A stretch of 8,847 nt of DNA from Candidatus Izemoplasmatales bacterium (GCA_028691335.1 JAQUZK010000045.1:1-8847); one strand, 5' to 3'. Counted from the stretch's first letter, positions 1 to 7,131 are shown. Made by a program: numbers and translations. The notes: generated by a model not told the origin, from the letters alone.

Positions 1-28
1 CTTGTTTTTTTATTTCTTGTTTTATAAA

Positions 29-154
29 TCATTTATAGAGGAAAATAAATGATATCAAACAGATTAAAAAATAAACTAGATGATATGGACCGAATAGGTA
101 ATTTACTGGTTGTTCATCCATGCCAATTGTTGTAAAAAAGTCTAAAAGAAACAT
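29..154 (-). CDS. N-terminal part of a probable membrane protein, stopped by TGA after 41 codons
   Basis: On the minus strand an ATG at 154-152 follows an AGGAGGT ribosome binding site (complement of 165-171, about 10 nt upstream) and a good promoter at 197-225. The frame gives 41 residues and stops at TGA (31-29). It begins with a short non-hydrophobic stretch, then FGPYHL at about residues 22-27, then a hydrophobic helix at about 27-41 ending in LYK. This resembles the N-terminus of the YwaF/TIGR02206-type integral membrane family as I remember it; that is an impression, not a search result. Beyond the TGA the same frame stays open to the window edge (FIKQEIKKQ), a basic stretch expected after a first membrane helix. 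The gene may therefore be a longer one broken by a nonsense mutation or sequencing error, or it may be a true small membrane protein. Only the start region is well supported. Confidence 0.5.
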   Translation of the reverse strand: MFLLDFFTTIGMDEQPVNYLFGPYHLVYFLICLISFIFLYK

Positions 155-196
155 CGCTTGCTTTACCTCCTAGTCACAGTAAATATCTTGGAACTT

Positions 197-225
197 ATTA
201 TACCAAAAATTAATCTTTTAGTCAT
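197..225 (-). promoter_or_regulatory. Promoter for the left-edge minus-strand gene
   Basis: Read on the minus strand: -35 ATGACT (complement of 220-225, four of six matches to TTGACA), a 17-nt spacer, and a perfect -10 TATAAT (complement of 197-202) preceded by TGG, which makes an extended -10 (TGnTATAAT). The predicted start is near 190, giving a leader of about 36 nt that carries the AGGAGGT site before the ATG at 154. It lies back to back with the plus-strand kinase promoter, with about 25 bp between the two -35 elements. Confidence 0.7.
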
Positions 226-250
226 TAGTTTTGTTAAATAATATTTTTTC

Positions 251-278
251 TTGCTATTTTTTTAAAAAGTAGTAAAAT
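251..278 (+). promoter_or_regulatory. Promoter for the nucleoside kinase gene
   Basis: TTGCTA at 251-256 (four of six matches to TTGACA), a 16-nt spacer, and TAAAAT at 273-278 (five of six matches to TATAAT). The predicted start is near 285, leaving a leader of about 27 nt before the ATG at 312. It is divergent from the minus-strand promoter at 197-225. The run of T/A between the two may act as an UP-like element, but that is only inference. Confidence 0.55.
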
Positions 279-300
279 AGAAATACACTCTAAAAATTTG

Positions 301-306
301 AGGTGA
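301..306 (+). promoter_or_regulatory. Ribosome binding site AGGTGA that decides the kinase start
   Basis: AGGTGA at 301-306 is followed five bases later by ATG at 312. An in-frame GTG at 303 lies inside this site and would have no ribosome binding site of its own, so the ATG is the better start. The same arrangement recurs before the P-type ATPase gene. Confidence 0.75.
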
Positions 307-311
307 TTTTA

Positions 312-1934
312 ATGAAACTAACTATAGGAAATGAAGTATTAGAGTTTGATAATCCAGTGTATTTAAAAGACTTGGTGAAAAAATATCCAGGCACTTATTA
401 TGCTGCTTTAGTAAATAATCGTTTAAGAGAGTTGTCTTACCGTGTAAGCGCTAACTCTAAAATAGAGTTTCTTGATTATTCTTTTTATGATTCGACTAGA
501 ATCTATGCAACATCAATGAGATTCTTATTTTGCATGGCCACATTTAGGATTTATCCTGATATTCAGATTAAATTCTCTAACAGCATATCAATGGGTATAT
601 ACGGTAGAGCTGTAAATAAAAAGATTACATCTGAAATGCTTGATAATATTATCAAAGAAATGGATAATATTATTAGTCAGGATTTAGACATAACTAGAAA
701 GCAAATAAGTTTAGATGAAGCTGAAGAATACTATTCTTCTTTAGGTTATCAAGATAAAATAGAAACTTTAAAATATCGTCATCAAAACGTTAACATATAT
801 AAATGCGATGGTTATAAGAGCTATATGTATGGTTATATGGTACCTTCAACTGGATATTTAAAAGAATTTGAAGTTCATTATTTAAATACAGGATTTTTAG
901 TTCAATATCCTAGACGAGAAGAAAAAGGTGAGATACCTGAATTTTCTGATTCTCCTAAATTTTTCAATGTTTTATCTAAATCAGAAAACTGGGCTGTTGA
1001 TTTAGGTGTAGATATGATTTACAAGATGAATCATTGTATCGAAAATTGCGATATACAAGAGTTTGTAAAAAAGTGTGAAAATCGTCACGATGAACAATTA
1101 GAAGAGTTATCAAATATTATCTCCAGTCATCATAATATTCGACTTATCGCAATCGCTGGGCCTTCTTCATCAGGAAAAACGACTTTTTCTAAACGACTTG
1201 ACCTTGCATTAAGAGATAAAGGATTATCGCCTTTGATGATTTCAATTGATAATTATTATTTACCAGTTAATCAAGCTCCTGTAGATGAGTTTGGGAAACC
1301 GGATTTAGAGCATGTTGAAAGTTTAGATATTGAATTATTCAATCAAAATATTAAAGATTTGATAGCTGGAAAAGAAGTGATGTTACCTTATTACGACTTT
1401 TTAGTTAAAAAAAGAAAAATGACTGATACTTTCTCTATTGATGAGAAAACACCAATAATCATTGAGGGAATCCATGCTTTAAATGATATTTTATCAAAAA
1501 GCATTCCAAATGATAAGAAATTTAAAATATATATTTCTCCTTTCACGCAAATTAACATTGATTATAATAATCCAATCAATTTAACTGATTTGAGATTGTT
1601 AAGAAGGATAGTTAGAGATTTACAGTTTAGAAACACAACTCCTGAGGAAACTTTGGATATGTGGCCTTCTGTAAGAAGAGGAGAATATCGTTGGATTTAT
1701 CCTCATATTGAGAACGCTGATTATATTTTCAATTCAGAACTAACTTATGAGTTTGCGGTACTTAAGGTTTTTGCGGAAAATGCTTTAAAACATATTGAAA
1801 AAGGATCACAGCATTTTATTCAAGCAAACAGGTTACTTAAATTTTTAAAATATTTTAATAGTATTGATGCTTCATATGTGCCAATTAATTCACTTTTAAG
1901 AGAATTTATCGGTGGAAGTATTTTTGAACACTAA
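312..1934 (+). CDS. Nucleoside (uridine kinase-like) kinase with N-terminal TGS and SAD-like domains
   Basis: The 540-residue protein begins with a TGS-like domain (about 1-60), followed by a region like the second additional domain of threonyl-tRNA synthetase (about 61-250), then a P-loop kinase of the uridine kinase/phosphoribulokinase family (about 275-495). The Walker A motif is GPSSSGKT at 283-290. The uridine kinase-type motifs IDNYY (312-316) and EGIHALN (385-391) follow, and the basic stretch RLLRRIVRDLQFR at about 428-440 looks like the lid. The expected reaction is cytoplasmic ATP-dependent phosphorylation of a nucleoside such as uridine, in salvage. This TGS-SAD-kinase fusion is known in Firmicutes and Thermotoga and is much longer than plain uridine kinase (about 210 residues). 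The zinc-binding HxxxH motif of the synthetase editing domain is absent around 63-75, so tRNA editing is unlikely. The gene is monocistronic, with its own promoter and terminator. The exact nucleoside cannot be read from the sequence. Confidence 0.9.
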   Translation: MKLTIGNEVLEFDNPVYLKDLVKKYPGTYYAALVNNRLRELSYRVSANSKIEFLDYSFYDSTRIYATSMRFLFCMATFRIYPDIQIKFSNSISMGIYGRAVNKKITSEMLDNIIKEMDNIISQDLDITRKQISLDEAEEYYSSLGYQDKIETLKYRHQNVNIYKCDGYKSYMYGYMVPSTGYLKEFEVHYLNTGFLVQYPRREEKGEIPEFSDSPKFFNVLSKSENWAVDLGVDMIYKMNHCIENCDIQEFVKKCENRHDEQLEELSNIISSHHNIRLIAIAGPSSSGKTTFSKRLDLALRDKGLSPLMISIDNYYLPVNQAPVDEFGKPDLEHVESLDIELFNQNIKDLIAGKEVMLPYYDFLVKKRKMTDTFSIDEKTPIIIEGIHALNDILSKSIPNDKKFKIYISPFTQINIDYNNPINLTDLRLLRRIVRDLQFRNTTPEETLDMWPSVRRGEYRWIYPHIENADYIFNSELTYEFAVLKVFAENALKHIEKGSQHFIQANRLLKFLKYFNSIDASYVPINSLLREFIGGSIFEH

Positions 1935-1955
1935 AAAATTAGTGTTCTTTTTTTT
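1926..1955 (+). terminator. Intrinsic terminator of the kinase gene
   Basis: A perfect 9-bp stem (GAACACTAA at 1926-1934 with TTAGTGTTC at 1939-1947) closes an AAAA loop and is followed by eight T (1948-1955). The left arm is the last two codons (Glu-His) plus the TAA stop, so coding sequence and terminator overlap completely. It separates the kinase gene from the ATPase operon. Confidence 0.92.
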
Positions 1956-1962
1956 CTTCGCG

Positions 1963-1991
1963 TTGTATGCTTTGATTTATTTTGGTATAAT
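1963..1991 (+). promoter_or_regulatory. Extended -10 promoter of the ATPase-glgA-glgC operon
   Basis: TTGTAT at 1963-1968 (weak -35), a 17-nt spacer, and a perfect TATAAT at 1986-1991 preceded by TGG at 1983-1985 (extended -10). It follows directly after the kinase terminator. The predicted start is near 1998, about 11 nt before the start codon, so the leader would hold little more than the ribosome binding site and has no room for a riboswitch or attenuator. Confidence 0.75.
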
Positions 1992-1997
1992 TGATAT

Positions 1998-2003
1998 AGG
2001 TGA
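1998..2003 (+). promoter_or_regulatory. Ribosome binding site AGGTGA that decides the ATPase start (TTG)
   Basis: AGGTGA at 1998-2003 is followed five bases later by TTG at 2009, exactly the spacing seen at the kinase gene. The in-frame GTG at 2000 lies inside the site and cannot use it, so TTG at 2009 is preferred. The site coincides with the predicted transcription start. Confidence 0.65.
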
Positions 2004-2008
2004 TAAAA

Positions 2009-4423
2009 TTGGCTCGTAAAAAGAAAACGATAGAAGAGTATCAAGCATTTGGTCTAACCGCTTTAGAAGTTAATGAAAGAATCATAGAGCAAAAGACAAA
2101 TAAAACTGTAAAATCAAATCTAAAAACCCCATGGAAGATTATTAGAGATAATCTCTTTTCTTATTTTAACTTGATTTTGACAATCATAGCTTTATTGTTA
2201 ATATCAATAGGAAGTTATGAAAACACATGGTTTATTGTAATTGCACTTGCGAATACATTAATTGGGATTATTCAGGAATTTAAGGCGAGATCTATTATTA
2301 AAAACCTTTCTTTAATAACTGACTCTAAAGTTACTATTGTTAGAGAGGCTATTGAAATTGATATTAATGTTGAAGATGTTGTTATCGATGATATTTTTTA
2401 CTTAGATCAAGGAAAGCAAGTTATAACCGACTCTGTGGTAGAAGATGGAGTGTTATCTGTAAATGAGGCTAATTTAACTGGTGAGTCACATTCTATTACC
2501 AAAGAAAAAGGAGATAGATTGTTAAGTGGTAGTTATGTTATTAATGGTGAAGCTTATGTAAGAGCAATAGCTGTTGGTAAAGATAATTATATCGAATCCT
2601 TACAGTCAAAAGTAAAAACTTTAAGTAAACCAAAATCTGTTATTTTAAATTCACTTAGAAAACTTCTTAAACTGATAGGGATAATTATTATTCCTTTAGG
2701 ATTAATGACTTTCTATAACGCTTTTAAAATGTCGAGTTATGATTACTTACCTGATTTTTTACAAGATAGTGAAGCTTATAAGAACGCTCTTATCAAGATG
2801 GCTGGTTCAATGGTAGCTATGGTGCCTTCCGGGTTGTTCTTGTTGACATCAATGACTTTTGCAACATCAGTCATTAAACTCGCAAAGCATAAGACTTTAG
2901 TACAGGAACTTTATTCTATTGAAACTCTTGCTAGAGTAGATACTTTATGTTTAGATAAAACTGGTACTATTACAGATGGCACCATGAAGGTTAATAGCTT
3001 CGTAAAAATTAAGAAGAGTTTACTTGATGGTGATGATTTTGATGATGCAACTATTAAGAAGATTGTTTCATCAATGAATCATCATTTAAAAGATAAAAAT
3101 CAAACAGCTGATGCTTTAAAGAGTTATTTCGGTGATAGCAACTATTATGATATGGTTTCGATGGTTAGATTTGATTCGCAAAATAAATATTCATTAGTAG
3201 AGTTTAAACAGGGAATCTTTGCCCTTGGTGCTCCTGAAATGATATATAAGAAATATTCTAAAATCAAAAACCAAGTAGAGCAGTATGCTCAAGAAGGGAT
3301 GAGAGTATTATTATTAGCTAAAGTCCCTAAAATTAAGGATGAAAAGATTTCTGGCGAGGCTAAGCCAATATCTTTAATTATAATTGAGGATAACATTAGA
3401 GATAGTGCAATTGCGACTATTCAAAAATTTAACGCATCTTCAGTTAATGTTAAAGTTATTTCTGGTGATAATGCTTTAACTGTTAGTGAAATCGCAAGAA
3501 AAGCTAGTGTTATTGACGCTGAAAAGTATATATCTTTAGATGATGTAGCTGATGAAGAATTAGAACAAATAGCTTTAAATTATAATGTTTTTGGTCGAGT
3601 TAAACCTCATCAAAAGAAATTGTTAATAGAGCATTTACAAAATCATTCTCGTAAAGTTTGTATGATTGGGGATGGTGTAAACGATGTTTTAGCGCTTAAA
3701 CAAGCAGATGTTTCAGTTTCATTAGCTAGTGGAACTGATGCGTCAAGAAATATTTCCCACTTTGTTTTATTAACAGACGACTTTGCAGCTTTACCAAAAG
3801 TAGTTAAAGAAGGTCGTCAAATAGTATCAAATTTAGAGAAGGCATCTGTTTTGTATTTAGTTAAAACTCTTTATACGATATTGTTAACTTTTATTTTGTT
3901 ATTTACGACAAGAATTTATCCATTCGCTCCAAAGCAGATGTTTGTGATTGAAACATTCATAATCGGTGTTCCATCATTTTTCATTGCATTGGAACCTAAT
4001 AATAGGATGTTTAGTGGTGTATTTATTAAGAATGTTTTAAAGAATGTTTTACCGGGCGCATTAATAATCATTGCCAATTTATTAGCAGTGTTCTGGGTTT
4101 CTTCTGCATTTAATATATTAACAGAAAGAGAGATTTCTTCTGTTGGGATTATTGCAGCGACATTTGCATATTGGTTAATCTTAGTTAATGTAGCTTCACC
4201 ATTAAATATATTAAAGACAATATTAATTTTAGTTTCTGCCTTATTAAGTATATTAGCATTTACTTTACCTGGTTTAAGAACGTTGTTTGAAATTGAACAA
4301 TTTACAGTTCCTAGTTTCTTATTATTGTTATTGTTAATGGAAACGTCGTATATTTTATTTTCAATTTATAAACGAGAGTTAATTAGATTTTGGCCTAACG
4401 ATAAAGTGTATTCTAAAAAATAA
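2009..4423 (+). CDS. P-type cation-transporting ATPase, CtpE-like
   Basis: This 804-residue membrane pump (numbered from TTG 2009) couples ATP hydrolysis to cation transport across the cytoplasmic membrane. It has TGES of the actuator domain (157-160), the phosphorylated Asp in DKTGT (316-320), GAPE-type nucleotide-domain residues (about 407-410), SGD (485-487) and the hinge GDGVND (554-559). Hydrophobic segments fit M1-M2 (about 53-90), M3-M4 (about 223-290) and M5-M10 (about 613-787). The stretch around LVQEL...LARVD before DKTGT, LGAPE in place of KGAPE, and IGVPSFFIALEPN in M6 match the CtpE-like group, whose mycobacterial member is linked to Ca2+. The M4 motif is PSGL (273-276) rather than the PEGL of classical Ca2+ pumps, so the ion is uncertain. 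There is no N-terminal metal-binding domain and no CPC motif, which argues against a heavy-metal pump. It is first in a probable operon; its TAA is 15 nt before glgA. Confidence 0.9.
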   Translation: MARKKKTIEEYQAFGLTALEVNERIIEQKTNKTVKSNLKTPWKIIRDNLFSYFNLILTIIALLLISIGSYENTWFIVIALANTLIGIIQEFKARSIIKNLSLITDSKVTIVREAIEIDINVEDVVIDDIFYLDQGKQVITDSVVEDGVLSVNEANLTGESHSITKEKGDRLLSGSYVINGEAYVRAIAVGKDNYIESLQSKVKTLSKPKSVILNSLRKLLKLIGIIIIPLGLMTFYNAFKMSSYDYLPDFLQDSEAYKNALIKMAGSMVAMVPSGLFLLTSMTFATSVIKLAKHKTLVQELYSIETLARVDTLCLDKTGTITDGTMKVNSFVKIKKSLLDGDDFDDATIKKIVSSMNHHLKDKNQTADALKSYFGDSNYYDMVSMVRFDSQNKYSLVEFKQGIFALGAPEMIYKKYSKIKNQVEQYAQEGMRVLLLAKVPKIKDEKISGEAKPISLIIIEDNIRDSAIATIQKFNASSVNVKVISGDNALTVSEIARKASVIDAEKYISLDDVADEELEQIALNYNVFGRVKPHQKKLLIEHLQNHSRKVCMIGDGVNDVLALKQADVSVSLASGTDASRNISHFVLLTDDFAALPKVVKEGRQIVSNLEKASVLYLVKTLYTILLTFILLFTTRIYPFAPKQMFVIETFIIGVPSFFIALEPNNRMFSGVFIKNVLKNVLPGALIIIANLLAVFWVSSAFNILTEREISSVGIIAATFAYWLILVNVASPLNILKTILILVSALLSILAFTLPGLRTLFEIEQFTVPSFLLLLLLMETSYILFSIYKRELIRFWPNDKVYSKK

Positions 4424-4438
4424 AGGAGGAGAAGTTGT

Positions 4439-5857
4439 ATGATTAATGTGTTACATGTCAGCGCTGAGTGTTCACCGTTTGTAAAAGTTGGTGGTTTAGC
4501 AGATGTAATCGGATCACTTCCTAATGAAATTAAACGACTTAAGAACTCAGATGTTAGAGTAGTTTTACCTTTCTATAAGAGTATTCCTAAAAAATATCAG
4601 GATAAAGCGGAAGATTTATTCAATTTCAATATAGATTTTGATGAGGGATATGTCGGTGTTAAGACTCTAAAGAAAGGTAATATATTATATTATTTCATTG
4701 ATAGCCAGTATTATTTTGGATCAAGAGACAATATATATAACTATGGAGATGAGGGTAAAAGGTATACTTATTTCCAATTAGCTGTGCTTGGAATGATTGA
4801 AAGATTAGACTTTTTGGTTAACATCATTCATGTACATGATTGGCATACAGCAATGATTCCATTAATAATTAAGAAAAAATATCAAGATATGAAAATCAAA
4901 TCAGTTTTAAGTTTACATAATTTACAGTATCAGGGTATTTTTCCTTTACAAGATTTTCAGTTATTTGGAATTAACTATGATACAAGATTTGAATATGATG
5001 GACATTTGAACTTTTTAAAAGCTGGAATTGTTTCAGCTGATATTATCACTACTGTTTCTCCAAATTATGCTCAAGAGATTTTGACTGATTATTATGGCTA
5101 TGGAATGCAGAACCTTCTTAAAATGAGAGGCAGTGATGTCATAGGCATTTTAAATGGTATTGATTATAAAGAGTTTTCTCCAGAAAAAGATAGTTTTATT
5201 CAAAAAAAATTCTCAATTGATAACTACAAAGAGGGGAAATTAGAAAATAAGAAGTATTTATTTAAAGAACTTAAAATAGATTTCGATATTGATAAACCAT
5301 TAATTTCAATCATATCTCGACTTGTTAATCAAAAAGGTATTGATTTAGTTCAAAGAGTTTTTGAAGAAATGTTGGGTATTGATAATTTTAACTTTATTAT
5401 TTTAGGTAGTGGTGAAGATGTTTATGAAGAATATTTTAAAGACTTAGAAATGAAATTCTCAAATAAAGTGAAAACATATATTGGTTACTCAAATAAACTA
5501 GCACACATGATTTATGCTAGTAGTGATATCTTTCTAATGCCATCAAAATTCGAACCATGTGGTTTAGGACAAATAATAGCATTAAAGTATGGTACAATCC
5601 CAGTAGTAAGAGAAACTGGTGGTTTAGTTGACACTATTGAAGCTTACAATGAGTATGAGAAGAAAGGTAACGGCTTTAGTTTCACTAATTTTAATGCTCA
5701 TGATATGATGCATACTATTAGATATGCATTGCAGATTTACCATAATCATCCTAGTGATTGGGATAGTTTAGTAAAAAATGCGATGAGTTCTGATTTTTCA
5801 TGGAATAAGTCAGCTAAAAAGTATAAGGAAATTTATCAGGAATTAAAACAAAAATAA
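4439..5857 (+). CDS. glgA: Glycogen synthase (ADP-glucose type)
   Basis: GlgA transfers glucose from ADP-glucose to the non-reducing end of an alpha-1,4-glucan in the cytoplasm (GT5 family, GT-B fold). The 472-residue length is normal for the family. The N-terminal substrate loop is KVGGLADV at 16-23, with HDWHT at 133-137 and SLHNLQYQG at about 159-167. The C-terminal domain carries SRLVNQKG (293-300, with the Arg and Lys that bind the nucleotide sugar phosphates), FEPCGLGQ (371-378, with catalytic Glu372) and RETGGL (391-396). The start is firm: ATG at 4439 follows a strong AAAGGAGGA (4422-4430) that overlaps the ATPase stop codon. It lies 15 nt after the ATPase gene and 32 nt before glgC with no terminator between, so co-transcription is very likely. 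Confidence 0.97.
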   Translation: MINVLHVSAECSPFVKVGGLADVIGSLPNEIKRLKNSDVRVVLPFYKSIPKKYQDKAEDLFNFNIDFDEGYVGVKTLKKGNILYYFIDSQYYFGSRDNIYNYGDEGKRYTYFQLAVLGMIERLDFLVNIIHVHDWHTAMIPLIIKKKYQDMKIKSVLSLHNLQYQGIFPLQDFQLFGINYDTRFEYDGHLNFLKAGIVSADIITTVSPNYAQEILTDYYGYGMQNLLKMRGSDVIGILNGIDYKEFSPEKDSFIQKKFSIDNYKEGKLENKKYLFKELKIDFDIDKPLISIISRLVNQKGIDLVQRVFEEMLGIDNFNFIILGSGEDVYEEYFKDLEMKFSNKVKTYIGYSNKLAHMIYASSDIFLMPSKFEPCGLGQIIALKYGTIPVVRETGGLVDTIEAYNEYEKKGNGFSFTNFNAHDMMHTIRYALQIYHNHPSDWDSLVKNAMSSDFSWNKSAKKYKEIYQELKQK

Positions 5858-5876
5858 ACTTAATTAATAGGAAAGA

Positions 5877-5883
5877 GAGATGA
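5877..5883 (+). promoter_or_regulatory. Ribosome binding site supporting the glgC TTG start
   Basis: GAGATGA at 5877-5883, one mismatch from GAGGTGA, lies 6 nt before TTG at 5890. An in-frame TGA at 5881-5883 closes the frame upstream, and there is no ATG or GTG between it and the conserved glycine-rich motif, so TTG at 5890 is effectively the only usable start. Confidence 0.6.
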
Positions 5884-5889
5884 ATTGTT

Positions 5890-7125
5890 TTGAAAAAAGT
5901 ATTAGCTTTAATTTTAGCTGGTGGACGAGGAACTAGATTAGATATCCTTTCAGAGAACAGAGTTAAACCTTCAGTACCATTTGCTGGAAAGTATCGTATT
6001 ATTGATTTTACTTTGAGCAATTGCGCTAATTCTGGAATTTTTGATATTGCAATATTAACTCAGTATTTACCGTTTTCTTTAAATGACCATATTGGTAGTG
6101 GTAAGCCTTGGGATTTAGATAGAAGAGATTCTAAAGTTACTTTACTACAGCCTCATTCTGAATGGTATATGGGAACAGCTGATGCAGTAAGAAAAAATAT
6201 TCATTATATTGAACAGAGAAATGCAGATTATATTTTAATTCTTTCAGGCGATCATATATATAAAATGAATTATATGAAAATGATTAATAAACATATTGAA
6301 AATAACGCAGCTTTGACGGTTGGCGTTAATATTGTCGATCCAAAAGATGCACATCATTTTGGAATGTTAAGAGCTGATGAAAATCTTAAAATATTAGAGT
6401 TTGTAGAAAAACCTGAAAAAACTGACTTGACCATGGCTTCTATGGGTATATATGTCTTTAATACCGATGTTTTACTAAAATATCTTCGTTCCATGGAGCA
6501 AGAAGATCTTGATTTTGGAAAGCATATTATCCCAAAAATGATTCATGAAGAGTCAGTATATGCATATAAGTTCTATGGCTATTGGAAAGATGTAGGAACT
6601 TATGATGCTTATCTTGATACGAATCTAGGATTGATTGAGACTGTTGATAAAATTCAATTAGATATGTATGATCCGAGTTGGAAAATTTATACTAGGTCAG
6701 AAGAATTACCTGCAGTTAAAGTAGGTTCAAAAGCACAGATTAAACAAGCTTTACTTTCAAATGGTTCGATAGTTGCTGGTCATGTAGAAAGAAGTGTTTT
6801 AAGTCCTGGCGTTGTTGTTCATCCTTTAGCCGTAGTAAAAAATTCAGTTATCCTAAATGATGTTCAAATTAAAGAAGGTGCTGTCGTAGATAATTGTATT
6901 ATTGATAAGCATACTATCGTTGGAAAAAATGCTAAACTAGGTTTTGGCGAAAATAAAGCTAATGAAGAAAAACCTGATTTACTATCAAGCGGAATAACTG
7001 TTATTGGTAAACATATTAATATTCCTGATAATATGATTATCGGTAAGAATGTTAGATTATTTGAAAGTGCTGATTTGTCAGCTTTTAAAGATAATACAAT
7101 TGATTCAGGAAAAACAATTAAATAA
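5890..7125 (+). CDS. glgC: Glucose-1-phosphate adenylyltransferase (ADP-glucose pyrophosphorylase)
   Basis: GlgC makes ADP-glucose and pyrophosphate from ATP and glucose-1-phosphate, the committed step of bacterial glycogen synthesis; GlgA, encoded just upstream, uses the product. The 411-residue protein has the nucleotidyltransferase signature LAGGRGTRL (9-17), KYRIIDF with LSNC (34-45), WYMGTADAV (92-100), the catalytic Asp in SGDHIY (Asp121, matching E. coli Asp142), and FVEKP (171-175, whose Lys binds glucose-1-phosphate). YWKDVGT is at 231-237 and a left-handed beta-helix domain runs from about 285 to 390. It starts with TTG. The usual KMDY after GDHIY reads KMNY here, but the core catalytic residues are intact, so this looks like true GlgC rather than the inactive GlgD subunit. 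It ends in tandem TAATAA and is last in the operon. A shorter minus-strand frame over its start is a shadow. Confidence 0.96.
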   Translation: MKKVLALILAGGRGTRLDILSENRVKPSVPFAGKYRIIDFTLSNCANSGIFDIAILTQYLPFSLNDHIGSGKPWDLDRRDSKVTLLQPHSEWYMGTADAVRKNIHYIEQRNADYILILSGDHIYKMNYMKMINKHIENNAALTVGVNIVDPKDAHHFGMLRADENLKILEFVEKPEKTDLTMASMGIYVFNTDVLLKYLRSMEQEDLDFGKHIIPKMIHEESVYAYKFYGYWKDVGTYDAYLDTNLGLIETVDKIQLDMYDPSWKIYTRSEELPAVKVGSKAQIKQALLSNGSIVAGHVERSVLSPGVVVHPLAVVKNSVILNDVQIKEGAVVDNCIIDKHTIVGKNAKLGFGENKANEEKPDLLSSGITVIGKHINIPDNMIIGKNVRLFESADLSAFKDNTIDSGKTIK

Positions 7126-7131
7126 TAAAAA

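Noticed and set aside
155..311. Riboswitch or structured leader upstream of the kinase
   Set aside because: The region is only AT-rich promoter DNA. The expected leader is about 27 nt and I see no strong hairpin or known riboswitch pattern.
5858..5889. A separate promoter or terminator between glgA and glgC
   Set aside because: The 32-nt gap holds a TTAATTAA palindrome and the ribosome binding region, but no stem with a U-run and no -35/-10 pair.
5814..6020. A 68-codon open frame on the minus strand over the glgA-glgC junction
   Set aside because: It lies opposite the well-supported start of glgC and the end of glgA, has no recognisable domain and its sequence is explained as a shadow of the conserved GlgC N-terminus.
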